From NCBI GenBank assembly GCA_003697065.1, contig RFFY01000247.1, positions 1 to 8,871 on the forward strand: DNA of 8,871 nucleotides, written 5' to 3'. Made by a program: the position numbers and the translations under genes. The DNA is from Actinomyces sp. (GTDB lineage: Bacteria > Actinomycetota > Acidimicrobiia > Acidimicrobiales > Aldehydirespiratoraceae). Positions within the stretch are counted from its first letter, which is position 1. Each line of letters begins with the position of its first letter. The notes under the pieces are model-generated. The model saw only the letters and a program-made list of their open reading frames with translations, made no database searches and had not been told where the DNA came from. Below, piece after piece: positions 1 to 8,086 of this stretch.

Positions 1-88
1 CTTCGCCGACACCTTCCGCTGGTTGCACCGGGTCGGCCTCGTCGACGCCGGCGCCATCGGCCGGCTCGCCGACACCCCGGCATCCTGA
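1..88 (+). CDS. 3' end of an unidentified gene (partial)
   Basis: An open frame enters from the left edge (codons from base 2) and ends at TGA 86-88, leaving 28 residues. The visible tail has the pattern D-T-x-R-W-L-H-x-x-G-L near its start and ends GRLADTPAS. The T-x-x-W-L-x-x-x-G arrangement vaguely recalls the C-terminal tail of NAD-dependent epimerase/SDR proteins, but it is too short to assign a family. Codon use (G/C third positions) matches the other genes, so it is probably a real coding end. It lies 48 bp before the comF-like start, and no clear terminator hairpin is visible in that gap. Confidence 0.45.
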   Translation, partial: FADTFRWLHRVGLVDAGAIGRLADTPAS

Positions 89-123
89 CGGCAGGCGCCA
101 GCCGGCCTGTCGCACGGCGCCTC

Positions 124-129
124 TAGGGT
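124..129 (+). promoter_or_regulatory. Putative -10 box TAGGGT for comF
   Basis: TAGGGT fits the actinobacterial TAnnnT -10 consensus and is one of only four non-stop TAG trinucleotides on this strand. It ends 7 bp before the GTG at 137, so the expected transcription start falls at about 136-137 and the mRNA would begin at or next to the start codon. No recognisable -35 hexamer lies 16-19 bp upstream. There is no Shine-Dalgarno sequence before the GTG, which fits a leaderless transcript. Confidence 0.5.
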
Positions 130-136
130 CGCCGCC

Positions 137-829
137 GTGAGCCCCGGCCCCGCCGACCCCGTACCCGTGGCGACCGGCGGCCCCGTCGTCGAGCTCGGCG
201 TCGGGACGCCGCTCCGACGGCACCTGTGTATGGGCGACGGTCCGCGCCTGACGGTCACGGCCCTGGGGCCCGACACGGGCTGGGCCGCCCGGGCCGTCCG
301 CGCCCTGAAGTACGAGGGACGGACCGACCTCGTAACCCCCCTGGCCGACGCCCTGGCCGCCCTCGCCGGGCCCGCCGTCGACTGGGTGACCTGGATCCCC
401 GCCAGCCGACGGCGCCGCCGGCGGGGCTTCGACCAGTCCGAACTGCTGGCCCGGGCCGTCGCCCGCCGGCGGCGTTGGCGGGTGGCCCGCCTCCTGGCCC
501 GCGCCGATCCCCGGCCCCAGACCGGCCGCGACCGGCGGGGGCGCCTCGCCGGTCCCGCCCTGGCCGTCCGGCGCGGGGCGCGCCGGCGCCTCCCCGGTCG
601 GCGTGTCCTCGTCGTCGACGACGTGTGCACCACCGGCTCCACCCTGGCGGCCGCCGCCGCTGCGCTGCGGGGCGCCGGGGCGGCCGAGGTGACGGCCCTG
701 GTCGTCACCTCCCGCGGTGTCGGCTCAGGGGGCGTCTCGGCGTGCCGATGGACGAATAGCATGCTGGCGACGACCCCGATCGGGAGGTACCCATGGACAT
801 CTCCATCAGCAGCCGGCACACCAAGGTGA
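137..829 (+). CDS. ComF-family phosphoribosyltransferase
   Basis: Predicted 230 residues. The family (ComF/GntX) has a type I phosphoribosyltransferase fold and is linked to DNA uptake in competent bacteria; its substrate is generally unknown. Visible landmarks are ALKYEGRTDL (about residues 56-65), the conserved IPASRRRRRRGFDQSELLA stretch in mid-protein, and the PRPP-binding loop VLVVDDVCTTGSTL with D161, D162 and T165-T169. The N-terminal CxxC zinc-ribbon found in many ComF proteins is absent (only C31), and the central region is extremely arginine-rich. GTG 137 is the first ATG/GTG after the upstream in-frame stop at 86-88 and has no Shine-Dalgarno, so the start is probably leaderless. 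The homologous part appears to end near residue 194 (ALVVTSRG). The last 35 or so residues look unconserved, contain the hpf promoter, and overlap hpf by 37 bp in another frame. Family call firm; biological role not. Confidence 0.82.
   Translation: MSPGPADPVPVATGGPVVELGVGTPLRRHLCMGDGPRLTVTALGPDTGWAARAVRALKYEGRTDLVTPLADALAALAGPAVDWVTWIPASRRRRRRGFDQSELLARAVARRRRWRVARLLARADPRPQTGRDRRGRLAGPALAVRRGARRRLPGRRVLVVDDVCTTGSTLAAAAAALRGAGAAEVTALVVTSRGVGSGGVSACRWTNSMLATTPIGRYPWTSPSAAGTPR
734..762 (+). promoter_or_regulatory. Putative hpf promoter (GTCTCG-N17-TAGCAT)
   Basis: TAGCAT at 757-762 matches the TAnnnT -10 form and lies inside the 3' end of comF, 30 bp before the hpf ATG. A transcription start near 769 would leave a leader of about 24 nt that contains the hpf ribosome binding site. 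GTCTCG at 734-739 lies exactly 17 bp upstream. The same hexamer at the same spacing precedes the ftsE -10 box, and the bases after the -10 also match (TAGCATGCTG here, TAGCGTGCTG there). GTCTCG does not resemble the TTGACA -35 of the housekeeping sigma factor. Confidence 0.5.
782..787 (+). promoter_or_regulatory. Ribosome binding site of hpf
   Basis: GGGAGG lies 5 nt before ATG 793 and is a near-perfect Shine-Dalgarno. It fixes the hpf start and shows that hpf is translated independently of the overlapping comF tail. Confidence 0.8.
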
Positions 830-1371
830 CGCCGCGGCTGGAGGAGGTGATCGAGGAGAAGATCGGCGGGCTCGACCGATTTCTCGCCGATCTCGACACC
901 GCCATCGTGCATCTCGCCGAGGCGCGCAACCCGCGCATCAACGACAAGGAGTCGTGCGAGGTCCATCTGAAGGGGGGTGGCCACCACCTGCGCTGCAAGG
1001 TGACCGCACCCGACGCCTTCGCCGCCGTCGACGCCGCCGCCGACAAGCTCGAGCGTCAGATCCGCAAGCTCCGCACCCGCCTCGAGCGGCGCCGCCAGGG
1101 CGACGGTCGGTCGATCCGCACCGACGGCGGAGCGGCGGTCGCGGTCGAGGCGACCACGGCCACCGACGTCGGAGAGGAGGGCGACACCCTTCCCCGGATC
1201 GTCAAGACCAAGCGCTTCCACCTCGGCCCCCTCACCCCCGAGGAGGCCGTGTTGAAGATGGAGCTGCTCGGCCACGGGTTCTTCTTCTTCATCAACAAGG
1301 ACACCGGCCGCAGCGCTGTCGTCTACCGGCGCGACGACGGCGACGTGGGGTTGATCGACGAGGCCGAGTGA
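793..1371 (+). CDS. hpf: Long-form ribosome hibernation promoting factor
   Basis: Predicted 192 residues, within the range of long HPF proteins. The family binds the 30S subunit at the mRNA/tRNA channel during slow growth and, through its C-terminal domain, joins two 70S ribosomes into an inactive 100S dimer. The N-terminal S30AE domain (about 1-105) starts MDISISSRHTKVTPRLEEVI and ends in a basic helix rich in Lys and Arg. A variable linker follows (about 106-133). The C-terminal dimerisation domain (about 134-190) carries the expected VKTKRFHLGPLTPEEAVLKM, GHGFFFFIN (four Phe in a row, 163-166), VVYRRDDG and GLI elements. The start is supported by a strong Shine-Dalgarno. The gene has its own putative promoter within comF and is followed after 19 nt by a response-regulator gene with a good ribosome binding site, so the two are probably co-transcribed. 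Position ahead of secA is the usual actinobacterial one. Confidence 0.95.
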   Translation: MDISISSRHTKVTPRLEEVIEEKIGGLDRFLADLDTAIVHLAEARNPRINDKESCEVHLKGGGHHLRCKVTAPDAFAAVDAAADKLERQIRKLRTRLERRRQGDGRSIRTDGGAAVAVEATTATDVGEEGDTLPRIVKTKRFHLGPLTPEEAVLKMELLGHGFFFFINKDTGRSAVVYRRDDGDVGLIDEAE

Positions 1372-1378
1372 GCGGGTC

Positions 1379-1383
1379 GGAGG
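1379..1383 (+). promoter_or_regulatory. Ribosome binding site of the response regulator
   Basis: GGAGG with 7-nt spacing to GTG 1391. It decides the start codon and supports translation from an hpf read-through mRNA, since no TAGnnT box lies in the 19-nt gap. Confidence 0.7.
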
Positions 1384-1390
1384 CCGGGGC

Positions 1391-2062
1391 GTGAGCGACA
1401 CGGCGCCCCACCACGCCCCGGCCGACGAGGTCAGGGTCGTGGTCGGCGATCCCCACGACCTGTTCCGCCGGGGCCTCGTCGTCCGCCTCGAAGAGGACGG
1501 CATCGACGTCGTGGCCGAGGCGGGTGGCGTCGACGAGCTCGTGGACGAGGCCGTGGCTCTCGCCCCCGACGTCGTCGTCGTCGACGTCTCCGCCCGGGGC
1601 GGGCCCGAGGCCGTCGCCCGCGTGTCGGCCGCCGTGCCCACCACCCGCATCGTCGCCCTCTCGACCAGCGCCGACGCCGACGAGGCGCTGGCGGCCGTGC
1701 GGGCCGGCGCCGTCGGCTGTCTGGTCAAGGAGGACTCGTTCGCCTCGATCGCCGCCGCCGTGCGGGCGGCGGTACGGGGTCACACCTTCGTGTCCCCCGA
1801 GCTCGCCGGTCGTCTCGTCGACGAGTACCGCCGCCTGGCGGTCCGGGGACGGTCCCCGGCCAGCGCGGTGCTGACCGGTCGCGAGACCGACATCCTCGAA
1901 CGCCTCGCCCGGGGTTGGGACGACACCGCCATCGCCACCGCTCTCGGCCTGTCGACGGGAGCGGTCCGCAACCACGTCCGCAACGTGCTCGAGAAGCTCC
2001 AGCGCGGGACGCGGGCCGAGGCGGTCCTGTACGCGGTCCGCGAGCGCCTCGTCGACCCCTGA
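1391..2062 (+). CDS. LuxR/NarL-family response regulator (orphan)
   Basis: Predicted 223 residues; a two-domain cytoplasmic DNA-binding regulator normally activated by a histidine kinase. The receiver domain is about residues 14-130: GDPHDLFRRGL near the N-terminus, phosphoacceptor D65 in PDVVVVDV, the conserved Ser/Thr at S91, and the conserved lysine K113 in GCLVKEDS. The second acidic residue of the metal-binding pair (DDH in most relatives) is proline here (D20-P21-H22), and the usual MPG after the phosphoacceptor strand is replaced by SARGG. A LuxR-type helix-turn-helix follows at about 157-219 (LTGRETDILERLARG, then STGAVRNHVRNVLEKL and the RAEAV helix). GTG 1391 is preceded by GGAGG at 1379-1383 with 7-nt spacing. 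No kinase gene is present in the window. Expression is probably linked to hpf. Target genes cannot be predicted. Confidence 0.9.
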   Translation: MSDTAPHHAPADEVRVVVGDPHDLFRRGLVVRLEEDGIDVVAEAGGVDELVDEAVALAPDVVVVDVSARGGPEAVARVSAAVPTTRIVALSTSADADEALAAVRAGAVGCLVKEDSFASIAAAVRAAVRGHTFVSPELAGRLVDEYRRLAVRGRSPASAVLTGRETDILERLARGWDDTAIATALGLSTGAVRNHVRNVLEKLQRGTRAEAVLYAVRERLVDP

Positions 2063-2160
2063 CCCGCCCACCGGTGCCGCCCCGCGGCCCCGCTCCCGAC
2101 GCAGGCGGTCGCGTACCCGCCGGAGCGTGACGGCGCCGGCCACGGGGCGTGACCGGGTGG

Positions 2161-2191
2161 CGGCGCCCTCCAGACGGGTCCGGAGGCGCCG
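2161..2191 (+). terminator. GC-rich hairpin between response regulator and secA
   Basis: CGGCGCC (2161-2167) pairs with GGCGCCG (2185-2191). After a single bulged C at 2168, TCC (2169-2171) pairs with GGA (2182-2184), leaving a 10-nt loop. No T-tract follows, so it is not a canonical intrinsic terminator. It lies 99 bp past the regulator stop and upstream of the predicted secA transcription start, so it could terminate or protect the upstream mRNA. Stems arise easily in DNA this GC-rich, so the function is uncertain. Confidence 0.35.
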
Positions 2192-2213
2192 AAGGGAGAC
2201 AGGGACCCACCGC

Positions 2214-2219
2214 TAGGCT
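2214..2219 (+). promoter_or_regulatory. Putative -10 box TAGGCT for secA
   Basis: TAGGCT ends 10 bp before ATG 2230. Usual spacing would put the transcription start near 2226, giving a leader of only about 4 nt. No -35 hexamer is recognisable at 16-19 bp (GAAGGG sits at the 17-bp position). The rest of the 167-bp gap (2063-2229) holds the hairpin at 2161-2191 and no gene that I can support. Confidence 0.5.
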
Positions 2220-2226
2220 GAGGTGA
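2220..2226 (+). promoter_or_regulatory. Shine-Dalgarno-like GAGGTGA before secA
   Basis: GAGGTGA lies 3 nt before ATG 2230 and overlaps the region where transcription from the adjacent TAGGCT box should start. It could serve only transcripts that begin further upstream, such as read-through from hpf and the regulator. If the predicted start near 2226 is correct, the main mRNA lacks it. Confidence 0.4.
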
Positions 2227-2229
2227 GCT

Positions 2230-4968
<2,739 letters not shown>

Positions 4969-4970
4969 GC

Positions 4971-6080
4971 ATGATCGATCACCGACCGCGTCTCGCCGAG
5001 CTCCGCTCGCGTCTCGACGAGGCCCACGGCTATCTGCGTATCGACGAGCTGAGCGCCCGGCGACCCCAGCTCGAGACCGAGGCCTCCCGGCCCGACCTGT
5101 GGGACGACCCCGAGCGCGCCCGCCAGGTGACCGCCGAGTTGGCGGCGGTCACCGATGACATCGAACGCTACGAACGCCTGCGGTCCGAGCTCGAGGACCT
5201 CGAGACCCTCGACGAGCTGGCCCGCGAGGAAGACGACGAGGCGGCCGCCGGCGAGGTGGCCGAGGGCCTCGAACGCCTCGCCGCCCAGCTCGACGAGCTG
5301 GAGCTGAGGTCCCTGTTCACCGGCGAGTACGACGAACGCGACGCCGTGTGCCAGGTGAAGTCGGGGGAGGGCGGCACCGACGCCCAGGACTGGGCCGAGA
5401 TGCTGCTGCGCATGTACACCCGGTGGGCGGAGCGCCGCGGCTTCACCGTGGAGATCACGGCGGTGTCGGAGGGAACCGAGGCCGGGATCTCCTCGGCCGA
5501 GTTCATCGTGAAGGGCCGCTACGCCTACGGCTGGCTCCAGTCCGAACACGGAGTGCACCGCCTGGTGCGCATCTCCCCGTTCAACAACGAGGGGAAGCGT
5601 CAGACCGCCTTCGCCTCGGTGCAGGTGGTGCCCTTCTTCGAGGACGTCACCGACCGCATCGAGATCGACGAGAAGGACCTCCGCATCGACACCTACCGGT
5701 CCTCGGGGGCGGGCGGTCAGCACGTCAACGTCACCGACTCGGCCGTGCGCATCACCCACCTGCCCACCGGCATCGTCACGAGCTGCCAGAACGAGCGCAG
5801 CCAGCACCAGAACAAGGAACGGGCCCTGCAGATGCTGGCGGCCAAGCTGTTGGATCTCGAACGCCAACGGCGCGAGGAGGAGCTGGCCCAGATCGCCGGG
5901 GAGCAGCAGAACGTGGGTTTCGGCAGCCAGATCCGGTCCTATGTCCTGCAGCCCTACCAGATGGTCAAGGACCTGCGGACCGGGCACGAGACGGGCAATG
6001 TCGAGGGTGTCCTCGACGGCGATCTCGACGCCTTCATGGAGGCCTGGCTGCGCTGGTCGCGCGCCAAGGCCGCGGTGTGA
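4971..6080 (+). CDS. prfB: Peptide chain release factor 2
   Basis: Predicted 369 residues, a normal RF2 length. It recognises UGA and UAA stop codons in the ribosomal A site and triggers peptide release. Domain 1 is an acidic helical region (about 1-115). The stop-codon recognition tripeptide SPF is at 202-204 (followed by N205 where many RF2 have D), and the catalytic GGQ is at 248-250 in SGAGGQHVNVTDSAVR. The C-terminus (GNVEGVLDGDLDAFMEAWLR) is typical. The programmed +1 frameshift site known from E. coli is absent: at the equivalent position (GYL, 5028-5036) the frame continues as CTG CGT with no UGA. ATG 4971 is chosen. An in-frame GTG at 4965 would overlap the secA stop by 4 bp and add two residues. 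Neither has a Shine-Dalgarno, so translation probably depends on coupling to secA. Confidence 0.96.
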   Translation: MIDHRPRLAELRSRLDEAHGYLRIDELSARRPQLETEASRPDLWDDPERARQVTAELAAVTDDIERYERLRSELEDLETLDELAREEDDEAAAGEVAEGLERLAAQLDELELRSLFTGEYDERDAVCQVKSGEGGTDAQDWAEMLLRMYTRWAERRGFTVEITAVSEGTEAGISSAEFIVKGRYAYGWLQSEHGVHRLVRISPFNNEGKRQTAFASVQVVPFFEDVTDRIEIDEKDLRIDTYRSSGAGGQHVNVTDSAVRITHLPTGIVTSCQNERSQHQNKERALQMLAAKLLDLERQRREEELAQIAGEQQNVGFGSQIRSYVLQPYQMVKDLRTGHETGNVEGVLDGDLDAFMEAWLRWSRAKAAV

Positions 6081-6099
6081 CCGCACCGGCGACCATGAC

Positions 6100-6128
6100 G
6101 TCTCGCCGGCCCGGCGCGCTGCTAGCGT
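6100..6128 (+). promoter_or_regulatory. Putative ftsE promoter (GTCTCG-N17-TAGCGT)
   Basis: TAGCGT at 6123-6128 fits TAnnnT and lies in the 85-bp gap between prfB and ftsE. GTCTCG at 6100-6105 lies exactly 17 bp upstream. Both elements, the spacing and the TGCTG after the box match the hpf promoter. A start near 6135 would give a leader of about 31 nt. An imperfect inverted repeat (6112-6132) covers the -10 box. Confidence 0.5.
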
Positions 6129-6132
6129 GCTG
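6112..6132 (+). repeat. Imperfect inverted repeat over the ftsE -10 box
   Basis: CGGCGCGCT (6112-6120) and AGCGTGCTG (6124-6132) pair around a GCT triloop. As RNA this gives 9 pairs, two of them G-U; as DNA it has two mismatches. A separate 7-bp perfect repeat, GCCCGGC (6109-6115) with GCCGGGC (6135-6141), encloses it and is an alternative fold. It could be the end of the prfB transcript, an operator, or chance in GC-rich DNA. No T-tract follows. Confidence 0.3.
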
Positions 6133-6165
6133 CGGCCGGGCGGCACGATCGGCACCGGAACGCGC

Positions 6166-6843
6166 ATGATCAAGCTCGAGAACGTCACCAAGGTCTACAA
6201 GGGCGATGTCGTCGCCCTCCGGGACGCCACCGTCGACATCGCCAAGGGCGAGTTCGTCTTCCTGGTGGGCGCCTCGGGGTCGGGCAAGTCGACCTTCATC
6301 CGCCTCCTCAACCGCGAGGAGGTGCCCGAGCACGGGCGCATCTTCGTGGCCGGCAAGGACATCGGCCAGCTCTCCTCGTGGAAGGTGCCCTACCTGAGGC
6401 GCAACATCGGCTACATCTTCCAGGACTTCAAGCTCCTGCCCAAGAAGACCGTGGCCGAGAACGTCGCCTTCGCCCTCGAGGTGATCGGCAAGCCCCGCCA
6501 GGTCATCCACAAGCAGGTGCCGGCCATCCTCGAGCTCGTCGGCCTCTCCCACAAGATGGACCGCTTCCCCCGGGAGCTGTCGGGCGGCGAGCAGCAGAGG
6601 GTGTCGATCGCCCGGGCCTTCGTGAACCGTCCCCTGATCCTGTTGGCCGACGAGCCGACCGGGAACCTCGACCCCCAGACCTCGGTGGGCATCATGCGCC
6701 TGCTCGACCGCATCAACCGCACGGGCACCACCGTCGTCATGGCCACCCACGACCGCGGCATCGTCGACACCATGCGCCGCCGGGTCATCGAACTCGACCG
6801 CGGCATCATCGTGCGCGACCAGGCCCGCGGCGTCTACGAGTAG
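6166..6843 (+). CDS. ftsE: Cell division ATP-binding protein FtsE
   Basis: Predicted 225 residues, the normal size. It is the cytoplasmic ATPase of the FtsEX complex, an ABC-type machine that does not transport but controls peptidoglycan hydrolases at the division site by passing ATP-driven movement through FtsX. All ABC motifs are present: Walker A GASGSGKST (35-43, K41), Q-loop Q86 in IFQDFKLLP, signature LSGGEQQR (138-145), Walker B ILLADEPTGNLD (D162, E163), and H-loop H195 in ATHD. The start MIKLENVTKVYKG at ATG 6166 matches the family. An in-frame GTG at 6127 would overlap the -10 box and add 13 unconserved residues. The ribosome binding site is weak (GGAA, 5 nt before ATG). ftsX follows after 9 nt. 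Confidence 0.97.
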   Translation: MIKLENVTKVYKGDVVALRDATVDIAKGEFVFLVGASGSGKSTFIRLLNREEVPEHGRIFVAGKDIGQLSSWKVPYLRRNIGYIFQDFKLLPKKTVAENVAFALEVIGKPRQVIHKQVPAILELVGLSHKMDRFPRELSGGEQQRVSIARAFVNRPLILLADEPTGNLDPQTSVGIMRLLDRINRTGTTVVMATHDRGIVDTMRRRVIELDRGIIVRDQARGVYE

Positions 6844-6846
6844 GAG
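6842..6846 (+). promoter_or_regulatory. Ribosome binding site of ftsX
   Basis: AGGAG overlaps the ftsE stop TAG (6841-6843) and lies 6 nt before ATG 6853. This arrangement couples ftsX translation to ftsE. Confidence 0.75.
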
Positions 6847-6852
6847 TCGACG

Positions 6853-7749
6853 ATGGCGATCAAGGTCTCCTACGCCTTGCGCGAGGCGAGCCAGAACCTG
6901 TGGCGCAACGTGTTCCTCACCGTGGCCACGGTCATCACGGTGGGGGTCAGCCTCTTCCTGTTCGGCGGTTTCGTGCTGTTCCAGCTCGGGGTCGACAACG
7001 CCACCCAGCGCTGGGAGGGCGGGATCGAGTTCGTGGTGTGGATGCAGCCCGACGCCACCCCCGAACAGGACCTGGCCATCCGCACCGCCATCGAGGAGAG
7101 CCCCGAGATCCGGGACTGGACCTATGTCGACCAGGAGGCGGCCTACGAGGAGTTCAAGGAGATCTTCGCCGACTCCCCCGAGCTGATCGACGTCGTGACC
7201 CCCGACAAGCTGCCGCCCTCGTACCGGGTCGTGCCCGTCGACCCCGACGCCGACGTGGTCACCGAACTGGGTCGCCAGTTCGAGGGCCAGCCCGGTGTCC
7301 GCGACGTGGTCTTCGCCGGCGACACCATCAAGGAGATCCAGCGCCAGGCCGACCGCATCGGTCTCATCTTCTTCGTGGGGTCGCTCCTGTTGCTGGGGGC
7401 GGCGACCCTGCTCATCCTGACGACCCTGGTCATCGCCATCAACAGCCGGCGTCAGGAGATCGAGATCATGAAGGTCGTGGGCGCCACCAACTGGTTCATC
7501 CGCATCCCCTTCATGCTCGAGGGACTGGTGCAGGGGCTGGCCGGGGCGGTCGGTGCCGTGATCGCCACCTACTTCCTGAACGCCTACGTCATCGAGGGCT
7601 TCTCGGAGACGAGCAGCCTCCAGCTCCTCGACGGTTTCCGGGTCACCAGCAGTGAGCTGTTCCGCACCAACCTCCTGCTCATCGCCATCGCCGTGGGCGT
7701 GGCGGTGGTCGGGTCGGCGGTGGCGGTCACCCGCTACCTCGACGCCTGA
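6853..7749 (+). CDS. ftsX: Cell division membrane protein FtsX
   Basis: Predicted 298 residues, the usual length for actinobacterial FtsX. It is the integral membrane partner of FtsE. In relatives its external domain contacts a peptidoglycan hydrolase (RipC in mycobacteria) or an adaptor. Four hydrophobic segments are visible: about 21-43, 170-196, 217-245 and 272-293. The large extracytoplasmic domain lies between the first and second (about 45-168, with WEGGIEFVVWMQPDATPEQ at its start). The cytoplasmic loop after TM2, NSRRQEIEIMKVVGATNWFI (197-216), is the conserved FtsX/MacB-type contact with the ATPase. The N-terminus is short and cytoplasmic. Translation is coupled to ftsE through a Shine-Dalgarno overlapping its stop. 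The stop is separated by one base from the GTG of the Rieske gene, so the operon probably continues downstream. Confidence 0.96.
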   Translation: MAIKVSYALREASQNLWRNVFLTVATVITVGVSLFLFGGFVLFQLGVDNATQRWEGGIEFVVWMQPDATPEQDLAIRTAIEESPEIRDWTYVDQEAAYEEFKEIFADSPELIDVVTPDKLPPSYRVVPVDPDADVVTELGRQFEGQPGVRDVVFAGDTIKEIQRQADRIGLIFFVGSLLLLGAATLLILTTLVIAINSRRQEIEIMKVVGATNWFIRIPFMLEGLVQGLAGAVGAVIATYFLNAYVIEGFSETSSLQLLDGFRVTSSELFRTNLLLIAIAVGVAVVGSAVAVTRYLDA

Positions 7750-7750
7750 G

Positions 7751-8086
7751 GTGACCCGCATCCGGCTCTGCGCGTCCGAGGCGGTCCCCGCGGGGGCCGT
7801 CGTCGCCGTCTCCGTCGACGACGAGGATCTCGTGGTGTGGCGGGGTCACGACGGCGTGGTGTGTGTCATGGAGGCCCGGTGCCCGCACCAGTGGAGCCAT
7901 CTGGCGGCCGAGGGTGCCGTCGACGGCGACGAGCTGGTCTGCTGCAGCCACTGGTGGCGTTTCCGACGCGACGGATCGGGCTGGAAGGTCAACGTCAACG
8001 GGCGTCGCGACCGCAAGGGCGACATCGGCGTCCTCCCCGTCGTCGAGGACGACGACGGTGTGTGGGTCGAGGGTGAGGGAGCGTGA
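7751..8086 (+). CDS. Small Rieske [2Fe-2S] domain protein
   Basis: Predicted 111 residues, a single Rieske domain with no signal peptide or membrane segment, so probably a soluble cytoplasmic ferredoxin-like electron carrier or redox sensor. Cluster ligands are visible as C44-P-H46 and C64-C-S-H67, separated by 17 residues, the normal C-x-H / C-x-x-H arrangement. The surroundings are unusual: CPHQWSHL replaces the common CPHRGAPL type, and CCSHWWRF replaces CPWHGWxF. The protein ends in a lysine/arginine-containing region (NVNGRRDRKGDIGVLPV) and an acidic tail. GTG 7751 is one base after the ftsX stop and has no Shine-Dalgarno, so translation is probably coupled. The next gene overlaps its stop by 4 bp (GTGA). 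The partner enzyme is unknown; no oxygenase large subunit or reductase is present here. Confidence 0.85.
   Translation: MTRIRLCASEAVPAGAVVAVSVDDEDLVVWRGHDGVVCVMEARCPHQWSHLAAEGAVDGDELVCCSHWWRFRRDGSGWKVNVNGRRDRKGDIGVLPVVEDDDGVWVEGEGA

Noticed and set aside
226..759. A 177-codon + strand frame inside comF
   Set aside because: It is almost all Arg, Pro and Gly with no motif, while the overlapping frame holds the PRPP-binding loop.
600..829. Possible frameshift in comF to explain the odd tail
   Set aside because: The conserved domain is complete before the tail, and neither alternative frame restores a recognisable ComF end, so no frameshift is needed.
717..1394. A 225-codon + strand frame covering hpf
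   Set aside because: It is Arg/Pro-rich shadow sequence; hpf in the adjacent frame has a strong ribosome binding site and both conserved domains.
1567..1592. Short GTC/GAC triplet run in the response regulator
   Set aside because: It simply encodes the hydrophobic Val-rich strand ending at the phosphoacceptor Asp, using preferred codons; not a functional repeat.
2063..2229. Possible small RNA or riboswitch upstream of secA
   Set aside because: Apart from one hairpin and the promoter, no conserved riboswitch core or independent promoter and terminator pair is visible.
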